Source: Liquidambar formosana (taxonomy: Eukaryota > Streptophyta > Magnoliopsida > Saxifragales > Altingiaceae). Taken from it: 64,000 nucleotides of DNA. Positions 25,620-37,437 of this stretch are shown piece after piece. The notes beneath the pieces are model-generated. The model saw nothing but the letters and a program-made list of their open reading frames with translations. It was not told the DNA's origin and made no database searches. Position 1 is the first letter of the stretch, and the number at the start of each line of letters is the position of its first letter. The stretch spans positions 32,275,067 through 32,339,066 of the forward strand of contig CM077831.1 in the NCBI GenBank assembly GCA_039720395.1, written 5' to 3'. The position numbers and the translations under genes were made by a program.

Positions 25620-26100
25620 TCTATACTACATATAAAAAGCTGAATCTCAAAAAAACTTTTGATTAACCAATATACCCTTATTTTAAATTTTAAATACAAA
25701 TCTATCCTCCATGTAATTGAAATACATGGTACATTGATAGGAAATAGGAAATAAAGTTAAGACACATGAATAGGAAATCAAATTAAACTATAATTCCTAA
25801 AACCCTAAACCCTAACATATAAGTAGAATTTGTAACACAGCAACCATATATTCTACCGTCTTTCCTTCTTTGACACAAACCCTAATACAACGTTTCTTCT
25901 CTCCCTTCTCCTTAGACACGAACACCATTGCAGAGTCCTTTTGGCCAATGAAACTTTAGTAGCCTTGTTTGTAACATTGTTCTCTTTCCCAATGATGACA
26001 CCCATGCTTGGGGAGGAACAACTTCAACTTTGGCCACGGGACAAGTGAAGAAACAAAAGTCATAGGCTTTTGTTTGCTCAGATTGTGTGAGTCAATTATA
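25620..26100 (+). mobile_element. Helitron 5' end, right limit unknown
   Basis: A|TCTATACTACATATAAAAAG and the next 60 or so bases match the 5' end of the Helitron at 27579-29323 almost base for base (ACTTTTGATTAACCAATATA against ACTTTTGATTGACTAATATA). No matching hairpin plus CTAG end was found downstream on this strand, so the element is truncated or its end has diverged. A double telo-box (AACCCTAAACCCTAA) lies at 25801-25815, followed by a possible captured gene piece near 26005-26085. Confidence 0.6.
25995..26090 (+). pseudogene. possible captured ribosomal protein eL37 first-exon fragment
   Basis: ATG followed by GGAACAACTTCA and later AGAAACAAAAGTCATAG resembles, with insertions, the start of plant eL37 (G-T-x-S-F-G then RNKTH). 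The upstream telo-boxes are typical of ribosomal protein gene leaders. The match is short and degenerate and could be chance. Confidence 0.2.
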
Positions 26101-26694
26101 TATCTATTTAATTCTCATCTGTTTTGTCATTTATCTATACCATAAGGCTAGATTGACGTTGTTGGTTGGTCTCTTTAATTTTTTAATTTTGTTTTTTCCA
26201 AAAGCAATGAATTTTCTCGCAAAGGCTTGCTTTACTTGCAATAAATTTTTTTGATTTCCCTGTTTTGTTGAGTACATATGATTGTAATATTTTTAGTGCT
26301 ATAATAGATTACAAAGCAAAAAATGTTAATGATGAAATGTTTATGCAAGGGTTGGAAAAGCTTATATGTTGTTTTGGACTAGGTACATTCATGCAATTCT
26401 AGTATATATATATATATATAGGTATACTTGGTTTAATCATTAGGCTTGATAAAAGAATAACTGGATCTAAACAAATGGTGAAATTAAGGTCCCTTTTCAA
26501 CATTTATTAAATAATATTTGTGTTTATAGCTATATTTGTGGACTTAAGGTTTTATAAGTTTTTTCCATAGATTTGTGGCTTTACAAGTACAATAATAGGG
26601 ATTCATTCTTCTCATTTCTCCTCACAAGACCAAGCCCAGAAAAAGCCCAGGCCAGTGGGCTTCACATAGGGCCCAGCAATTGCCAACCCTCAAT

Positions 26695-26860
26695 TTTATT
26701 AGCACCCTCCGCTTGTTTTAGTTTTTAAGGTTTTATGTAAAATATAAAAGGTTTTAATGAAAACTAACCACTTTTTCCATTAGAAAACATCATTTTAAAC
26801 AACTTTATAGAAAAAAGTTTTTCCAAAATTTATTGTTTAAGTAGATTTTGCCTCGCACTT
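26695..26860. repeat. terminal region of an AT-rich inverted-repeat element (uninterrupted copy)
   Basis: The sequence from AGCACCCTCCGCTTG to about 26860 matches the flanks of the Helitron at 27579-29323 when these are joined. It also matches, in inverted form, the sequence ending near 29600. It therefore serves as a copy of the Helitron target without the insertion. Confidence 0.65.
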
Positions 26861-28443
26861 TGACCTACACTTTACCCTACTTAATGCATTTGGGAGGGTT
26901 TCAATTTTTAGGATTTAATCATATCAATGGGTTCCACAATTTTATCCTCCTAATTGCACTAAATAGAGCAAATTAGCATCACCCTAAAAAAACATTCATG
27001 GGTTTTTATTTTTGCTCAATAATTTCAAACTTCCATTACCAAATTATAGCTATTTTTATTATGATTGCCAACGATAATTGTCTTCATTGTGATTGCCAAA
27101 GTGTTCCAGCTTTCACATCACCAAAATCCCCCACCCCATCTACCCTATTATTATATTGATTTCATAAGCACTATTAGCTTGCTGTTATAGTGTCATGTGC
27201 AATTGGATTGTAGCTGATTCCTTGTTGAAATTTATTCGCCCTTTTATTGTTCCCTTATTGGGTGTTTGCTTTACATTTCAAAGGCTGTTGGCTCGGAAGA
27301 AAGTTCCAAAGTGATAGTTGCACAACCTGAGCATCTTCCAAATAAATTCTAGACCATCGATTTAGTGGATCGGACACTTTGGATCACGGTTCCCAGGAGG
27401 TCAAGAGACTTTGAAACCAATGGTTCATTACCATTCAGCCCAAATACAATGGACAGAGGCAATTCTGAAAAAAGGGAAAACAAAAAAAAAATAAAAAATG
27501 GAGAGAGAATGGTTGTTGCAACCTTCAATGTTATTTGCACATCTCACTTGTTTTAATTTTTCAATGTTTTATGAAAAACTAGTTGGTACCCACGTGCGTT
27601 GCACATGAAAGTATTTAATTAATAGATTTGTTTTTCTTTCAAAGGAAAATATACGTTGATTTAACAAATTTAAATGTCAGATGCGCGCCAAATGTTTTAT
27701 CTTAGGAAAATACTACTTCACTCATGTTTTATCCTATCAATTCATGCATTAAAATCATAAGAATATGATAAATGCATTAGATAAAAATCTATATAAACTA
27801 TACAATTTCGGTAAGTAGACTATCCATAACTTATGAGATTTAAAAAAAAAAAATAATAAAATACAAAAATAAATAGGTATAGTTCTATTGAAGTAGAAAA
27901 TCAAAAAATCTTTCCTACTATCTTATTTTTCCTACAAAATCATATAATTAAGGGTCTGTTTGGATGTCTAATTAGAATTTAAACAATTGAAAAAAAAAAT
28001 TATAGTATTTTAGACACAAATTTATCATTAAAAAAAAAAAAAAATTAGAGCCATCACTATATTTGATGTTATAGGATTAATTCTTGGAAATTCATGAATT
28101 GACACTATTTTGAATTTATACTCTTATATGTAATGATGACCATTACTAAAATATTATCTAAAATTTCTTGAATTGTCTAATATCGAATTTGATGCCCACA
28201 CAGAACCTAATAAAAATTCAAACTACACAACCTATTGTTAAAATGTTATCAAAACGAACCTATAATCATAAAAATAATACGAAGCAATATTAATTAAAAT
28301 CTCACCGAGCATGCTCACGGTTAAGACTCTCATTGAAACAAATTGGAACGTGCTTGTACGCACCTTCACTTTGCGTGGTTGTCTTCAATGGAAGAGTGGA
28401 AAACGAACCACAAACCAATAGAGTTAAAAGGAAAAAAAAAAAA

Positions 28444-28475
28444 AAAAGAAAGAAAGAAAGAAAGAAAGAAAGGGA
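28444..28475 (+). repeat. (GAAA)n microsatellite inside the Helitron
   Basis: Poly-A runs into about six GAAA units. Confidence 0.85.
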
Positions 28476-29049
28476 AGAAGAAATAAACGAATATAGTTCA
28501 TATTATGCATGATTTAAAACGCAAAATTAGCAATAATAAGAAAGCCTATTAAAAGGAAATTTCATTGGAAGGAGACTTCCACCAATGATAAAACCAAAGA
28601 GATTGTGTGTCTATGTATGCACTTATTAAGAGTAGAAGATAAAAGAAAAGCCATGCAGTTTACACACCATCTTGAAGACCAAAAAAAAAAAAAAAAAAAA
28701 AATTTATAATACATATGAAATTACATACCAAATAGTATAAGATGCCAAGTCTACATATACAAACGTCATAATTCTATACTTTGTATACACCAATCCAATG
28801 ATTTCATGATAGCTTAAACAATTTGTATCTTGGAGGCTACACATGCAGTTGCCATTAGTCTTGGGATGTAGCAAGTTTCAAATTATATGGGTTTTTGTTA
28901 GGGTTACGTGTTAATTAAAGAATCAGTGTTATAGAAAAAGACTTCTTATTAAAGACGTTACAAAGAAAGATTTTCTAAAGACGTATTCTTGTGGTTGAAG
29001 AGTAATTTGCAATTATTTATCTTTTTAATGCATCTTTTTTCTTGTTTTA

Positions 29050-29240
29050 TTTAATTATTATAAGTATTATAGTTTCTTTAAAATTCTTATTAAGGTATAT
29101 GTTTTATATTGCTATATTTCCTATATATGCAAAAGGGTGGTTTGGTTTTATTTAATTATTATAAGAATTATAGTTTCCTTAGAATTTTTATTAAGGTATA
29201 TGTTTTATATTGCTATATTTTCTATATATGTAGAAGGGTA
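29050..29240. repeat. 101-bp tandem duplication inside the Helitron
   Basis: The block starting TTTAATTATTATAAG at 29050 is repeated at 29151 with few differences. Confidence 0.85.
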
Positions 29241-29619
29241 GTTGTGTATTTAAAAATTAAAATAAGGGTATATTAGTCAATCAAAAGTTTTTTTCACATT
29301 CATCTTTTTATAAGTAGTATAGATATAAAAGGTCCTTATAAAAACTAGTCATATGGTTACTAGAAAACACCATTTTGAATAATTTTACAGAAAAAAGTAT
29401 TTCCAAAATTTGTCATTTAAAATAATTATTTGACCAAGAATGAAACAAAAACTATAAATAGCTAAAAAAAAAATCCACTTAAACCACAGATGTTGAAAAA
29501 AAAAAACTTTCTTTTGCAAAATTATTCAAAACTGTTTTTATAAAAACTTTTTATATTTTTCATAAAATTTTAAAAATTAAAATAAGTAGGGTGTACAAAT
29601 AATATTAAGAGTTTTAATA

Positions 29620-30156
29620 ACCGCTCTCTCTAAAAAAAAAAATTGTTTACCGAGAAAATTGAAATGCTAGCAACTTTTTTTTTTTTTTCTTTTTTGACAT
29701 CCGATAGAAACTTCCTATTATCAACAAATAGGTATCAATATTTTTCAATAAACTTGAACTCGAGATTGCTCAATCACCAAGTGAGGAGAATGCTACTAAG
29801 CCATCATGCCATTGGTGAATTCTAACAACTCATAAGCATAAAATGGAAAAAACAATAGGAGGGATAGGAACACTACCCATCAAAATTCAAAACTGCACTC
29901 CGTAACATTAACTTCAAAAGAAACTCGAGTCTACTTTGTGCCATGTTGTCATGGTTTAAGAAACAAACCAAACCATAATTTTGATTTTCTGGTAGGCTAT
30001 TAAAAAGGTTAGTAGAAGGAAAACCAATTTCTATGTTTGAGTCCAAAGCTATGGAAACTTTGTAGAAGCTATCTACCCAGAATGGATAGCTTTAAGATCT
30101 GTTTATTGTTTTCCAAACAAAAAATATAACACCAAAATTAGTCACAATAATAGGGA

Positions 30157-30188
<32 letters not shown>

Positions 30189-30395
30189 ACAACAACAGAA
30201 AGAAAAAGACCACCACCACTACATTCTCTCTAAATTATAAATAAAATAGGATGGAAAATCAAGAGAGTTTACAAAAGACCCAAGTTTGAAGAGATTCAAC
30301 TCCATAATGACATTTTCTCAATTTTAGAAAGAGGCAAGTCTTTGACTTCATGCCATCACCATACAACTCGAGATTCATTCATCGGAAGGTCTGAA
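29620..30395. other. spacer, no gene seen
   Basis: AT-rich sequence with a run of about 28 A near 30160-30187. No coding or transposon structure was recognised. Confidence 0.6.
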
Positions 30396-30400
30396 TTAAT

Positions 30401-31601
30401 CTAGGTTAATTGAATCCATGTGCTGTGACACTGCTCTTTCATATCATAGAAATTTCGACTAGAGTAGTCAGTCTCAAAGGTCTGATATCTACAAGTTTCC
30501 AGAGAATAAAACATGTTTTTGCCATTAATGTTGCTGAAGATGGAAAAATAAATTTGTTCTTCATTTTTTCTTCCGATGCCACTACTGCTAAAGATGTTGT
30601 TGGGCTGACAAACAACATCTGACTTCCCAAATTTTTGACTTCCACCCATTCACTGTCTGCAACGCGCAACTTGAAAACCTTAACCCATTCCCCTAAATTG
30701 CCAACGAACACAGATAACAGCTCTTCCTCAATGGAAACCAAAAAATTCCGGCCCACAGCTGAAGGAAAGCATAATGGCTCGGGTTTGTCAAGAATCTTCC
30801 AGGTATATCCTGCCTCCCTTAATTCATAAATTCCTAAGCTTCCATCTTGACCCAAGCAATAAAAAGTTTCATTTAAGAAAACTGGATTACTCCACGACGG
30901 AAGGAATAAAAAGTCATTATCACATACTTCCCAATCCCATATTCCAGTACTTATATCAAGGTGAACAATTGCAAGCCATTCAGCGAAGACATGCCAAACC
31001 CCAAAGATTGTGTAGTTGGGAGGTAAACCAGAGAAGCAAATACCATTGAAGGAGAAGTCTCGTGGCATATCTGGAAGTTCAATCTTTTCCTTTGTGAAAG
31101 GTTCATAGAAAAACATTGACCGTGTACCCCGAGAAACAAGAAGCCATCCATACTTTGAAAATAAGACTACACAATTCGACAATTCAGCATCACACATGTG
31201 ATGGGTAACATTGTCCCTCGGATCATAGAAATTGCAAACACCCGTTTCCTTTTTAATAGACATGAGCCAAGGTATTGCATGGTGGTAGAACCAATCGAAT
31301 CAGAAATCCAGCAGCAAGGAGGGGCAAGTGATCTCCAACTTCTACAAACGCCACGGAAGCTCATATAATCTAATCCGTTGGAAACACATTTTGCAATCGA
31401 CTATTGAAGGTCCATGGGAAGTTTTGACCAATTATTCTCTTCCATTTCCACATTCCCATCCTCCACACCACTTTCTTTCTTAGCATTGCTTACCTCCTCC
31501 TCCTTTTTAATGATTTTTTTGCTTGTTATCTGTTGAGTTGTCAATGATTCTACAAAGCCACAAAACACATTTTTCTGATAGTAAGAGAAACACTTCAACA
31601 T
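30401..31601 (-). pseudogene. F-box/DUF295 (KIB-like) protein gene, broken
   Basis: F-box proteins of this class are substrate receptors of SCF ubiquitin ligases. On the minus strand an N-terminal region leads to the F-box start WSKLPMDL (near 31420), then SIAKCVSNGLDYMSFRGVCRSW and SLAPP. A beta-propeller-like DUF295 region follows (FYDPRDNVTHHMC, GWLLVSRG, FFYEPFTKEKIELPDMP, WEVCDNDFLFLPSWSNPVF, GEWVKVFKL, WVEVKNLGSQMLF). The C-terminus MFYSLETCRYQTF to STWIQLT lies in a second frame and stops at 30401. Breaks: a TAG right after MDLQ (31401), a frame change with a TGA between SLAPP and WLMSIKK, and a frame change near 30560 (AAAA to AAA). The stop codons argue for a true pseudogene. The start may be an internal Met near 31450. 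Confidence 0.7.
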
Positions 31602-31609
31602 GATGGGAG

Positions 31610-32570
31610 CTACTAAACATTGATTACTCTCGCTCGCCTAGTTGGCTCAATAATTTGAAGTGGACAAGAAACAATCAGTGAGTTTAAAACAGAGCTAACT
31701 AAAGTCACTTAAACAAAGTACTTCATAAATATTTATTAAATATCTTCTTTGAAGTAAATCCATGACTCAACTAGTAAGTAATAAGAATCCAATTGGGTAA
31801 GACTATGCAATTGGCCAGGATCCACAAGCTCTTTCTAATTAAAAAGCAGCGTTAATCAAAACATTGATCAAGTCATATCACACCTTAGAACTTATCTTGG
31901 TACTTATATAGTGCTGTTAGCATCTAAATGCCTACATATGGCTCTCATTTTCTTAAATCGGGCCATTTGTATACCAACTCCACTACCCAAGTAAAATTTG
32001 AGAAGTTAAACATTACAACAATAAGCTATCCATCCTTCTACGTCTCTACAAGAGAGTTCCGTTGGTTCCCATGCAATCCATTTTCCTACACTCCCTCTAA
32101 GTACGTTTTGTTTGATTGTAATACTGGCCCTGGATGAAACTATCCTTTGATTTCGAATGAAAGGCGTTTTAGAATACAAAGACTAAAAAATAATAGTAAT
32201 GATAATAATCAAGAGAGTGTAGGAAATAGAATGGCAGATGATATGATCCTGATTGGAGATTCTCGGTCTACCAATAAATAATTATGCAAAAAATAGAGTG
32301 CATTTATATAAAGTATAATGTTGAAAAACTAAGCCAATGGACTGAAGACCAGTTGGCATGTCACCTCCTTTAGGGAGAGGAACTCCTCCCATGTGTGTTG
32401 GGAGGGGGGGAATTCTACCCCTGTTGGATAGCCCAAGGGCCCATTGTACTCTCCTTTGAACCCAAGAAAAATTGCTGAAACCCTCGTACTATTTGCTTTC
32501 CTATTTTATTATTACTTTTTATTTTAAAAGAAAATAAACAAAAAGTACAAAAACTAAGGACTTATTTTTA
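31610..32570. other. spacer, no gene seen
   Basis: The 5' flank of the F-box gene. Short open frames here show no recognisable protein. Confidence 0.55.
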
Positions 32571-32578
32571 TCTATTCC

Positions 32579-32803
32579 CAGTGCTTGTTTGGATGAGATT
32601 CTGGGAGGCCCAAAATCTCTTCTAATGGCCCATAATCATTTTTAAGAGTGTTTGGAAAAAAAATGAGAAAAGTGATTGTAAGCCCAAAAGAGATTTTGAG
32701 GCCAATTTGCTCAAGCTGCCTCCCCCTGATTCTGATTCAGCTTCTGATTTAGCTTCTGATTTTACTTCTGATTCTACTCTAAAGCTATCCCAAACAGGCA
32801 CTA
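32579..32803. repeat. short inverted-repeat element (hAT-like MITE)
   Basis: AGTGCTTGTTTGGATGAG at the left faces CTATCCCAAACAGGCACT at the right. The length of about 225 bp and the GTTTGG-type ends fit a plant MITE. The target duplication is not clear. Confidence 0.55.
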
Positions 32804-33007
32804 AGGCCTAAGACATCTTGGCTCCAGTCATGATCCATGTTGTCATGTGCAGTTAGAGGAGGTTTGAAACTCCGCGCTCTTTGATGGAAAATTTGGACTG
32901 TCACATGATGGGTTCCACTTAAAAGAATAGTTGTTTGAAAATTTATTGTGATCAAATCTATTAGACCTTTAGATTTTCTTTAAAGAAATTTTATTATTAT
33001 TATATTA

Positions 33008-33207
33008 TTTTTTTTATGACAAAGAAACCTTTTGGGTAAACCCCGGGCTCATATAAGACCCCAAAACCCACATGGACCAGGTAAGATCAAGGCCCATGAG
33101 AACCATGGAAACTTTGTTTGGATGGCCCCAAAGGGATAGCAAAAGTCGAACTTAGGAACTCCGCTTTCTCAGACGAGATCCCTTGCCAACTAAGCTACAC
33201 CATGGAG
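33008..33207 (-). mobile_element. tRNA-derived SINE
   Basis: On the minus strand CCATGGTGTAGCTTAGTTGG contains an A box, and AGTTCGACTTT about 40 bases on is a B-box-like motif. The body is about 200 bases and ends in poly(A), seen as poly-T at 33008-33015. Similar AAAGAAATT-TATATTATTTT sequence on both sides suggests a target duplication. Confidence 0.7.
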
Positions 33208-33219
33208 TTAAAAAGAAAT

Positions 33220-34790
33220 TATATTATTTTAAAGGAAGGAAAGCTATGAATAACTATTCTACACATAAATCATGAAAATCAGGTGGTCAAAAACTGATTC
33301 CATCATATTTTCCATTTTTCCTATATAGTTTTCTTTTAGATCTGACCCATATGGTGGGTCTCAAGTTTTCTATTAAAGCACACCATGTGTTAAAATTCTC
33401 TAAACAGTTCAGGTAGACATAAATTATGACCAGCACAACACTCAACCCTCATCCCTAAAATTTTAATTATATGGGCAGCTTGATCCCTAATAATTCCCTA
33501 TATGAAGCAAGAAATTCATTGATGAGAGAAAGCAACTAAAAAGGAGAAAACAATACCTTTCGAGAACCTCTTATGGACCTCCAACCCAAGGACACATAAC
33601 CAGCAAAAGAGACTTGCAAAACAACAAAAATATAGTTAATATGCTCCCAATTCACTGAAATTTGAGTACTTTTGGTAGTAATACTTTCTCGTACAACTTT
33701 CCAATACTATCTAGAACATATACTTTTCCGTTGAAGACAATGAGCTCATAATGAATAGAGTTAATATGCTCCTCGTAATATTCCTAGCTCCATTGGTCGT
33801 CACCAAGTGTACAGAACAAAATACAAGGAACTTTGTCATGGAAAAACAAAACCATCCATTGTGACTCTGTTGGCAGACATGACAGAATGCATTTAGAGAA
33901 GGATGTGATTTAATTGGTTATGCTGTTCATTTTTTGGTTTTTTGGTTTTTTGGTTTTTATTTGTTTCTTTTTGGGGGTATGTTTTGATGGTTTTTCCTCT
34001 TCTTCTACTCGGAATGCAAGAGGAAAAAATCTTACCATTATATCTCAAATTTTGCAATTTGGTGGGAGTGACTAAGGGTCTGATTGGTACCTCCATAATT
34101 GGAATTAAACTTGAACTTCCAGAATCATGAATCCTATGTTTGCGTGTTAAGATTTTGAATTAGAAATTGTAATTCTACATCCAATTCCAATTCCTGTGTT
34201 CGGAAGAATTAAAATTGAATTTACAAAAAATCTATACGCAATCTTTTCTCAAATTGTGTATCAGGTCTGTTCACACTTTGCTTTACATGAAAAGCCATCA
34301 CTATAGTAAGACAATGGCTTAACCATTTTATTCATTATTGTCCCAGGATAAAGAAAATGCAAACAGGTATTAAGTCTGAAGTCTGCTTGCTATATGATAA
34401 TCAGGATTTGCTTGGTATTGCACTTGGCATCTTATATGCAAGGCAGATTTATATATGTGGCTCATCCAAATATTCTATCTGAGTTCATTTTGTAAATTGG
34501 ATTGAAGGAAATATGTTTGTTAAAGGCTTCACATTTTTACTCTTCTCAATCGAAATACATCCTAACACTTCCTTTTCATGCATAGGCTTTGGGCATTTGA
34601 GTACTTGGGACTAAATAAACCTAAGCTGCAGAGGCCTAATGCTCATGTATTTTCAGTTGCAGGAAAATGGAATCCTATTCATGTTAAATTATATGCTCAA
34701 GTACAACACTACTCTGAAAGGGCTCAACTCTATCCAGGACATTAAAAGTGAGACCAAACCTCTATTAGCCTAAAACCTATGAATCATGCT
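33220..34790. other. spacer, no gene seen
   Basis: There are short GGTTTTTT repeats at 33930-33960 and a possible MITE at 34078-34250, whose ends (AGGGTCTGATTGG) resemble others here. No gene was recognised. Confidence 0.5.
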
Positions 34791-34798
34791 CCAAACTT

Positions 34799-35345
34799 GT
34801 GACACGGCCCGCGAGCGAGAATGACCGGGGGATTTATTACTGGAAGTGGACTAACTCTCCTACTTGGTAGAATATTCTAGAGTTCTCTAGGAGACTCTAG
34901 ACTTGTACATATGTAGAGATTTCTAGAATAGGTTCTAGAATAGTATTTATCTAGAAAATTCCATTGAGGAGGTGGGCAGTTTCTAGAAAATGCTATAGAA
35001 CTCTCCTAACCGTTAGATAGTTGACATTTGGCACGATCCTAGCCACTCATTGTATTCTAGAATAGTCCTTGGGAGCCTATATAAGGAGGGAGACCTCATT
35101 TGGTCAAACCAATTGGAAGGAATCCAAGCATTGTAGCTCTCGAGTGTTGTATAGCTTACTTTGAGTAATACAAGCATACTTTCCACAAGTGTCTGAGTGC
35201 TCTTTCCTTCTTTCCAAGCTTAGAGGTATTGAGCAGGCTTACTTAAGGGTTCACAAGTAGGGCGTAAAACTTAAGTGTCGCACGGGTGTTGGGTCGAAAC
35301 ATCAAGCCCAATAGGTAGGGTGGGAAGATGAAATTCCCGTGACAT
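34799..35345 (+). mobile_element. LTR-retrotransposon remnant, possible solo LTR
   Basis: The block begins TGTGACACGGCCC and ends near CCCGTGACA. It holds a promoter-like TATATAAGGAGGG and a downstream GAGTAATACAAG, as in plant LTRs. No matching 5-bp target duplication or internal domain was seen, so the ends are provisional. Confidence 0.45.
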
Positions 35346-35803
35346 AGCTGCCTCGTGAAGCTTTAGTGAGAAAAGGAACCCTATTTGAAGGATCTATATC
35401 ATGTTTGAAACATTTATAACTAATTGTTACGGGTTTTACAGATGGATCAGCACAAACATGTGAAATAGCCAACAATGGATTCAAAGAGCTGTATAAGGAA
35501 AGATAAAGTTGGGACTTACACCTTGATACAAGACTCTTCTAATGAGACTGACTATCCTCTTGTTGATATTCTTCTCACTACCAAGGAAAAACATTATTAT
35601 TTTTAGTGACTTCAAAACCAATATACGCCAACCAAAGATCTGAAGTTTCAAACCCTAAGTTCACCAAAAGTTACCCCATTCATAGGACCCCACATTATTG
35701 CTTGTCCAATCTCAGATGTGTTTCTGTTTGTCCTTGCACCATGAATTGTGTATTATTTTTCAGATTACTATTTTTTTATTCACAGCTTTCACATTATTTA
35801 TTT

Positions 35804-36273
35804 GGGTAAATATCAAAAAAAGAATTCCATCCAAAAACCCCACAAAGTAATTTGTCTATCTAAAAAACCCAAATAAAGTTTTAGGATATCCCAAAAACCC
35901 AACACCCTAACTTCCATCTAACGCTGTTTAAATTATACAGCTTTTGGACCAATATACCTTTTTTATAATTGTTTGTTTATTTGTTTTCTTTGGTTTTTTT
36001 TTTTTTTTGGGTGATAAATGACAAATAATCCATTTATTAGACAAACAAGATGGTAATACAAGTTTTGAATAATTATTTTTATATTTTAATAAAAAATGTA
36101 ATAAGGGTATTTTAGTCAAGAAAATTCATCGCTCAAACAGAGTTGGATGGAAGTTAAGTTTTAAGGTTTTTTGGATATAGTTTAACCCTATTTGGGTTTT
36201 TTCGATACAAAAATTATTTTATCGGGCTTTTGGATATAATTCTTTTTATGAAGGATATTTTGGATATTCACCC
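35804..36273. mobile_element. Mutator-like fold-back MITE, 470 bp, with 9-bp target duplication
   Basis: The ends GGGTAAATATC and GATATTCACCC are inverted. The inverted arms run about 150 bp and include AACTTCCATC and TTGGATGGAAGTT. Both sides carry TATTTATTT (35795-35803 and 36274-36282), a 9-bp duplication typical of Mutator-like elements. Confidence 0.75.
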
Positions 36274-36299
36274 TATTTATTTTAAAGGTTACATACCTT

Positions 36300-36450
36300 C
36301 TCTCCAACTTCCTTGAAAGGTCTCTTTGTTTCTCGAAGTATCTCTCACCATTACCCCCGAACCCTTCTTTGCACCCTTCCGTGGCCTCTCGTACTTGTGA
36401 TTCTTTGTTGGACAATTTGTTCAATGTGGACCTCTTCCTCTTCAACTGCA
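36300..36450 (-). CDS. possible isolated exon of unknown protein
   Basis: On the minus strand an AG acceptor (TTATGCAG|TTGAAG) and a GTATGT donor (GAGAAG|GTATGT) enclose an open, charged stretch including KRKRSTLNKLSNKES and RYFEKQRDLSRKLE. Codon use and composition look protein-like, but I recognise no family and found no partner exons. Confidence 0.25.
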
Positions 36451-37437
36451 TAAGCAACTGTATAAATAACTGTCAAGTTTAATGTTATGCTTGATTTTTT
36501 GATATTGAAGAGATGGTCACAGAATGGCATACAAAATTAATCAATGATGTGATATTATTGAGAGCATATAAACGTGCATTGTCTAGGTGTATGATTCCAG
36601 AGGCGGATGGAAATAGTATACCAAGAGGAAGGAAGAACAAAACTTAATAAAATTAACAATGAAATAGAAATCTGAAGCAGCAGCATTAGCAAAACCAAAA
36701 ATCATTTCAACTTAGCAGCATCTTTTAGGTACCTTATTGGCAAACTGTCTTTTTGTTGATTTGTTATGGCAAACTCAACACCTATATATGACTAATACTA
36801 GGGTTAAGCCTTTTAACTATTTAGTGCACATATTTACTAAATCAAAAAAATTTCTTGAATTTTCATCCATTTTTAAACAGCCAGATAGCTTATAATTAGG
36901 AGAAGAACTTCAATGGAATCGTTGGTGCAATTAGCCAATCACAGCCAAGCAAAGTAGGTTTGTTAGTGTACATTTTGGCCCACAAACTCACTTTACTTGG
37001 ATGTGATTGAATGGTTGCACCACGTGGCTATAGAACGGTTCCATGGAAGTTCTTCTCTATAATCAGACCAGATTTTCACGGACATTACTGATTTTTCCAA
37101 AATTTCCTTCTAAAAATCATCTTTTGATTGGAAAAAATAATGACTTTCTTAAGTATTTTCCATATGAATATGAAAATAAGCCTAATTCAGTTTTTTTAAT
37201 AAACAATCTTAATTCAACTTAAGCACACAGCTTGAACCTAAATTGGACCAACTTAGTGTAGTTAGTCGAAAATCAAAATTTAAAATAAAATAAAATAAAA
37301 TAAAACCATGTAGTTAGTGGCAATGAAGATGATGTCTGATGTGTAATTAATTGTTTGTATACTGAATAAGATCCAAAGTGAGGTATATTGTATTATAAGA
37401 CGCAATACACATTATGATTATGAACAATTAATTATTT

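Larger units (their letters stand above)
27579..29323 (-). mobile_element. non-autonomous Helitron, 1745 bp, with empty-site copy nearby
   Basis: On the minus strand it starts TCTATACTACTTATAAAAAG (at 29323) and ends CTAG (at 27579). The end is preceded by a hairpin seen on plus as CACGTGC-GTT-GCACATG (27591-27607). Flanks are A at 27578 and T at 29324, the Helitron rule. Joined flanks give AAAA|TATAAAAGG, which matches the uninterrupted copy near 26735-26750. The interior has a 101-bp tandem duplication and a (GAAA)n run, with no transposase frame. Confidence 0.88.
27536..29602. repeat. AT-rich inverted-repeat element split by a Helitron
   Basis: The left end (TGCACATCTCACTTG at 27539) and the right end (AAGTAGGGTGTACA near 29585-29600) are inverted copies of each other over about 60-100 bases. 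The Helitron lies inside. The superfamily is not assigned because the target duplication is unclear. Confidence 0.55.

Noticed and set aside
27570..27582. 3' end (CTAG) of the plus-strand Helitron starting at 25620
   Set aside because: The hairpin lies on the other side of the CTAG, so this end belongs to the minus-strand Helitron.
33150..33207. tRNA-like A and B boxes on the minus strand
   Set aside because: No acceptor stem or cloverleaf can be formed, and the sequence continues into a SINE body with a poly(A) tail.
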